Shown here in pieces: positions 6,805 to 7,047 of a stretch of DNA of 7,047 nt. Location: positions 1-7,047 of the forward strand of contig JAADFS010000208.1 in NCBI GenBank assembly GCA_013152795.1, read 5' to 3'. Made by a program: the position numbers and the translations under genes. The notes under the pieces are model-generated. The model searched no databases. It had not been told where the DNA came from and saw only the letters and a list, made by a program, of their open reading frames with translations. This DNA is from Deferribacteres bacterium (GTDB taxonomy: Bacteria; Nitrospirota; Thermodesulfovibrionia; UBA6902). The number at the start of each line of letters is the position of its first letter. Positions within the stretch are counted from its first letter, which is position 1.

Positions 6805-6938
6805 GCAGGAAATAACGGAAAGTGAAGTTCCAAAAGACGTCAATATGCCGTGCGGAATATTTCCTGAAGGAATCGCAGATAAAGCTTTTCCGGCAGCCTC
6901 CCTTGCCCGCAGGCAATGTTTTTATGCCACTGTAAGGT
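6805..6938 (+). repeat. Direct repeat, copy 2
   Basis: This is the same-orientation partner of 1-133, about 90% identical. It keeps the inner pair CAGGAAATA (6806-6814) and TATTTCCTG (6859-6867), perfectly complementary here. It also keeps a short hairpin, GGCAG with TTGCC, closed by a G-U pair. It ends 27 bases before the DUF1992 start codon. An inverted partial copy lies 25 bases upstream, making a palindromic element of roughly 210 bases (6731-6938). Confidence 0.92.
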
Positions 6939-6965
6939 CAGTGTAAGCTTATCTACGCGGATGAG

Positions 6966-7047
6966 ATGGATATTTTCAGGAAAATAGCCGAAAGAAAGAT
7001 ACAGGAAGCCATGGAAGAGGGCATGTTCGAGGACCTTCAGGGAAAGG
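6966..7047 (+). CDS. DUF1992 (DnaJ homologue subfamily C member 28-type) protein, 5' part only
   Basis: Only the first 27 codons are in the window; the gene runs off the right edge. The peptide starts MDIFRKIAERKIQEAMEEG and continues with MFEDLQGK. This matches the start of the DUF1992/DnaJC28 conserved domain, whose members typically open with an IAExxIxEAxxxGxFDNLxGxGKPL-type stretch. The biochemical role of the family is not established. The ATG at 6966 is chosen because it opens the conserved domain; the ATG at 6961 is in another frame and stops after eight codons. The ribosome binding site is weak (GCGG and GAG just upstream). The gene may be read from the candidate sigma-54 promoter at 6632-6647 through a leader of about 300 bases containing the repeat element. 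Confidence 0.85.
   Translation, partial: MDIFRKIAERKIQEAMEEGMFEDLQGK

Larger units (their letters stand above)
6404..6965. other. Gene-free gap with regulatory and repeat structure
   Basis: This 562-base stretch has no convincing protein gene. A 34-codon ORF from the ATG at 6578 lacks a ribosome binding site and recognisable features. From left to right the gap contains the dyad at 6399-6441, an AT-rich stretch, the dyad at 6585-6609, a sigma-54-type promoter at 6632-6647, the inverted repeat arm at 6731-6779, and direct repeat copy 2 at 6805-6938. It ends at the DUF1992 start. Confidence 0.6.

Noticed and set aside
6805..6938. Cobalamin riboswitch suggested by GCCACTGTAAGG near the end of both repeat copies
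   Set aside because: The other conserved cobalamin-riboswitch segments are missing or not in the right order and spacing, and the downstream genes are not cobalamin-related.
1..6938. Composite transposon or integrative element bounded by the repeats
   Set aside because: No transposase, integrase or recombinase gene is present between the repeats, and no target-site duplication can be shown.
1..7047. CRISPR array, tRNA or rRNA genes
   Set aside because: No regularly spaced short repeats, no cloverleaf-like sequence and no conserved rRNA segment were seen on either strand.

Overview
The window carries three complete genes, all on the + strand, and the first 27 codons of a fourth. In order they are recQ (221-2383), a soluble PAS-containing histidine kinase (2855-4633), its probable partner, a sigma-54-dependent response regulator (4697-6403), and the start of a DUF1992/DnaJC28-type gene (6966 to the window end). 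The mix of sigma-54 control, PAS kinase families of this type and DUF1992 suggests a Gram-negative, environmental, probably anaerobic bacterium such as Nitrospirota or Desulfobacterota. No taxonomic marker gene is present, so this placement is inference. recQ looks more GC-rich than the two-component genes.

Layout. Positions 1-133 hold one copy of a repeat that recurs as a direct repeat at 6805-6938, about 90% identical. recQ follows, with a perfect extended -10 element and a GC-rich leader hairpin. The 471-base gap 2384-2854 has a short hairpin after recQ, an imperfect dispersed palindrome (2634-2704) and no credible gene. The kinase starts at a GTG that overlaps the stop of a four-codon mini-ORF. 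The regulator follows after 63 AT-rich bases with no Shine-Dalgarno sequence, but with a TATAAT just upstream of its ATG. The 562-base gap 6404-6965 has dyad symmetries, a good candidate sigma-54 (-24/-12) promoter, and the second repeat copy preceded by an inverted partial copy of itself.

How the parts may work together. The kinase has no membrane segment and should sense a cytoplasmic signal through two PAS domains. It would phosphorylate the regulator, whose receiver, PAS, AAA+ (GAFTGA) and Fis-type DNA-binding domains make it an activator of sigma-54 promoters. The only -24/-12 candidate I found in the gaps lies 229 bases downstream of the regulator's stop and reads towards the repeat element and the DUF1992 gene. 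The second PAS of the kinase and the PAS of the regulator each carry a cluster of four cysteines, so both proteins may sense a redox, metal or cofactor signal.

The least explained structure is the repeat. The fully visible copy is a nested palindrome of roughly 210 bases with hairpin arms. Both copies sit immediately upstream of a gene (recQ and DUF1992). It could be a MITE/REPIN-like element or a structured leader RNA; the window alone cannot decide.
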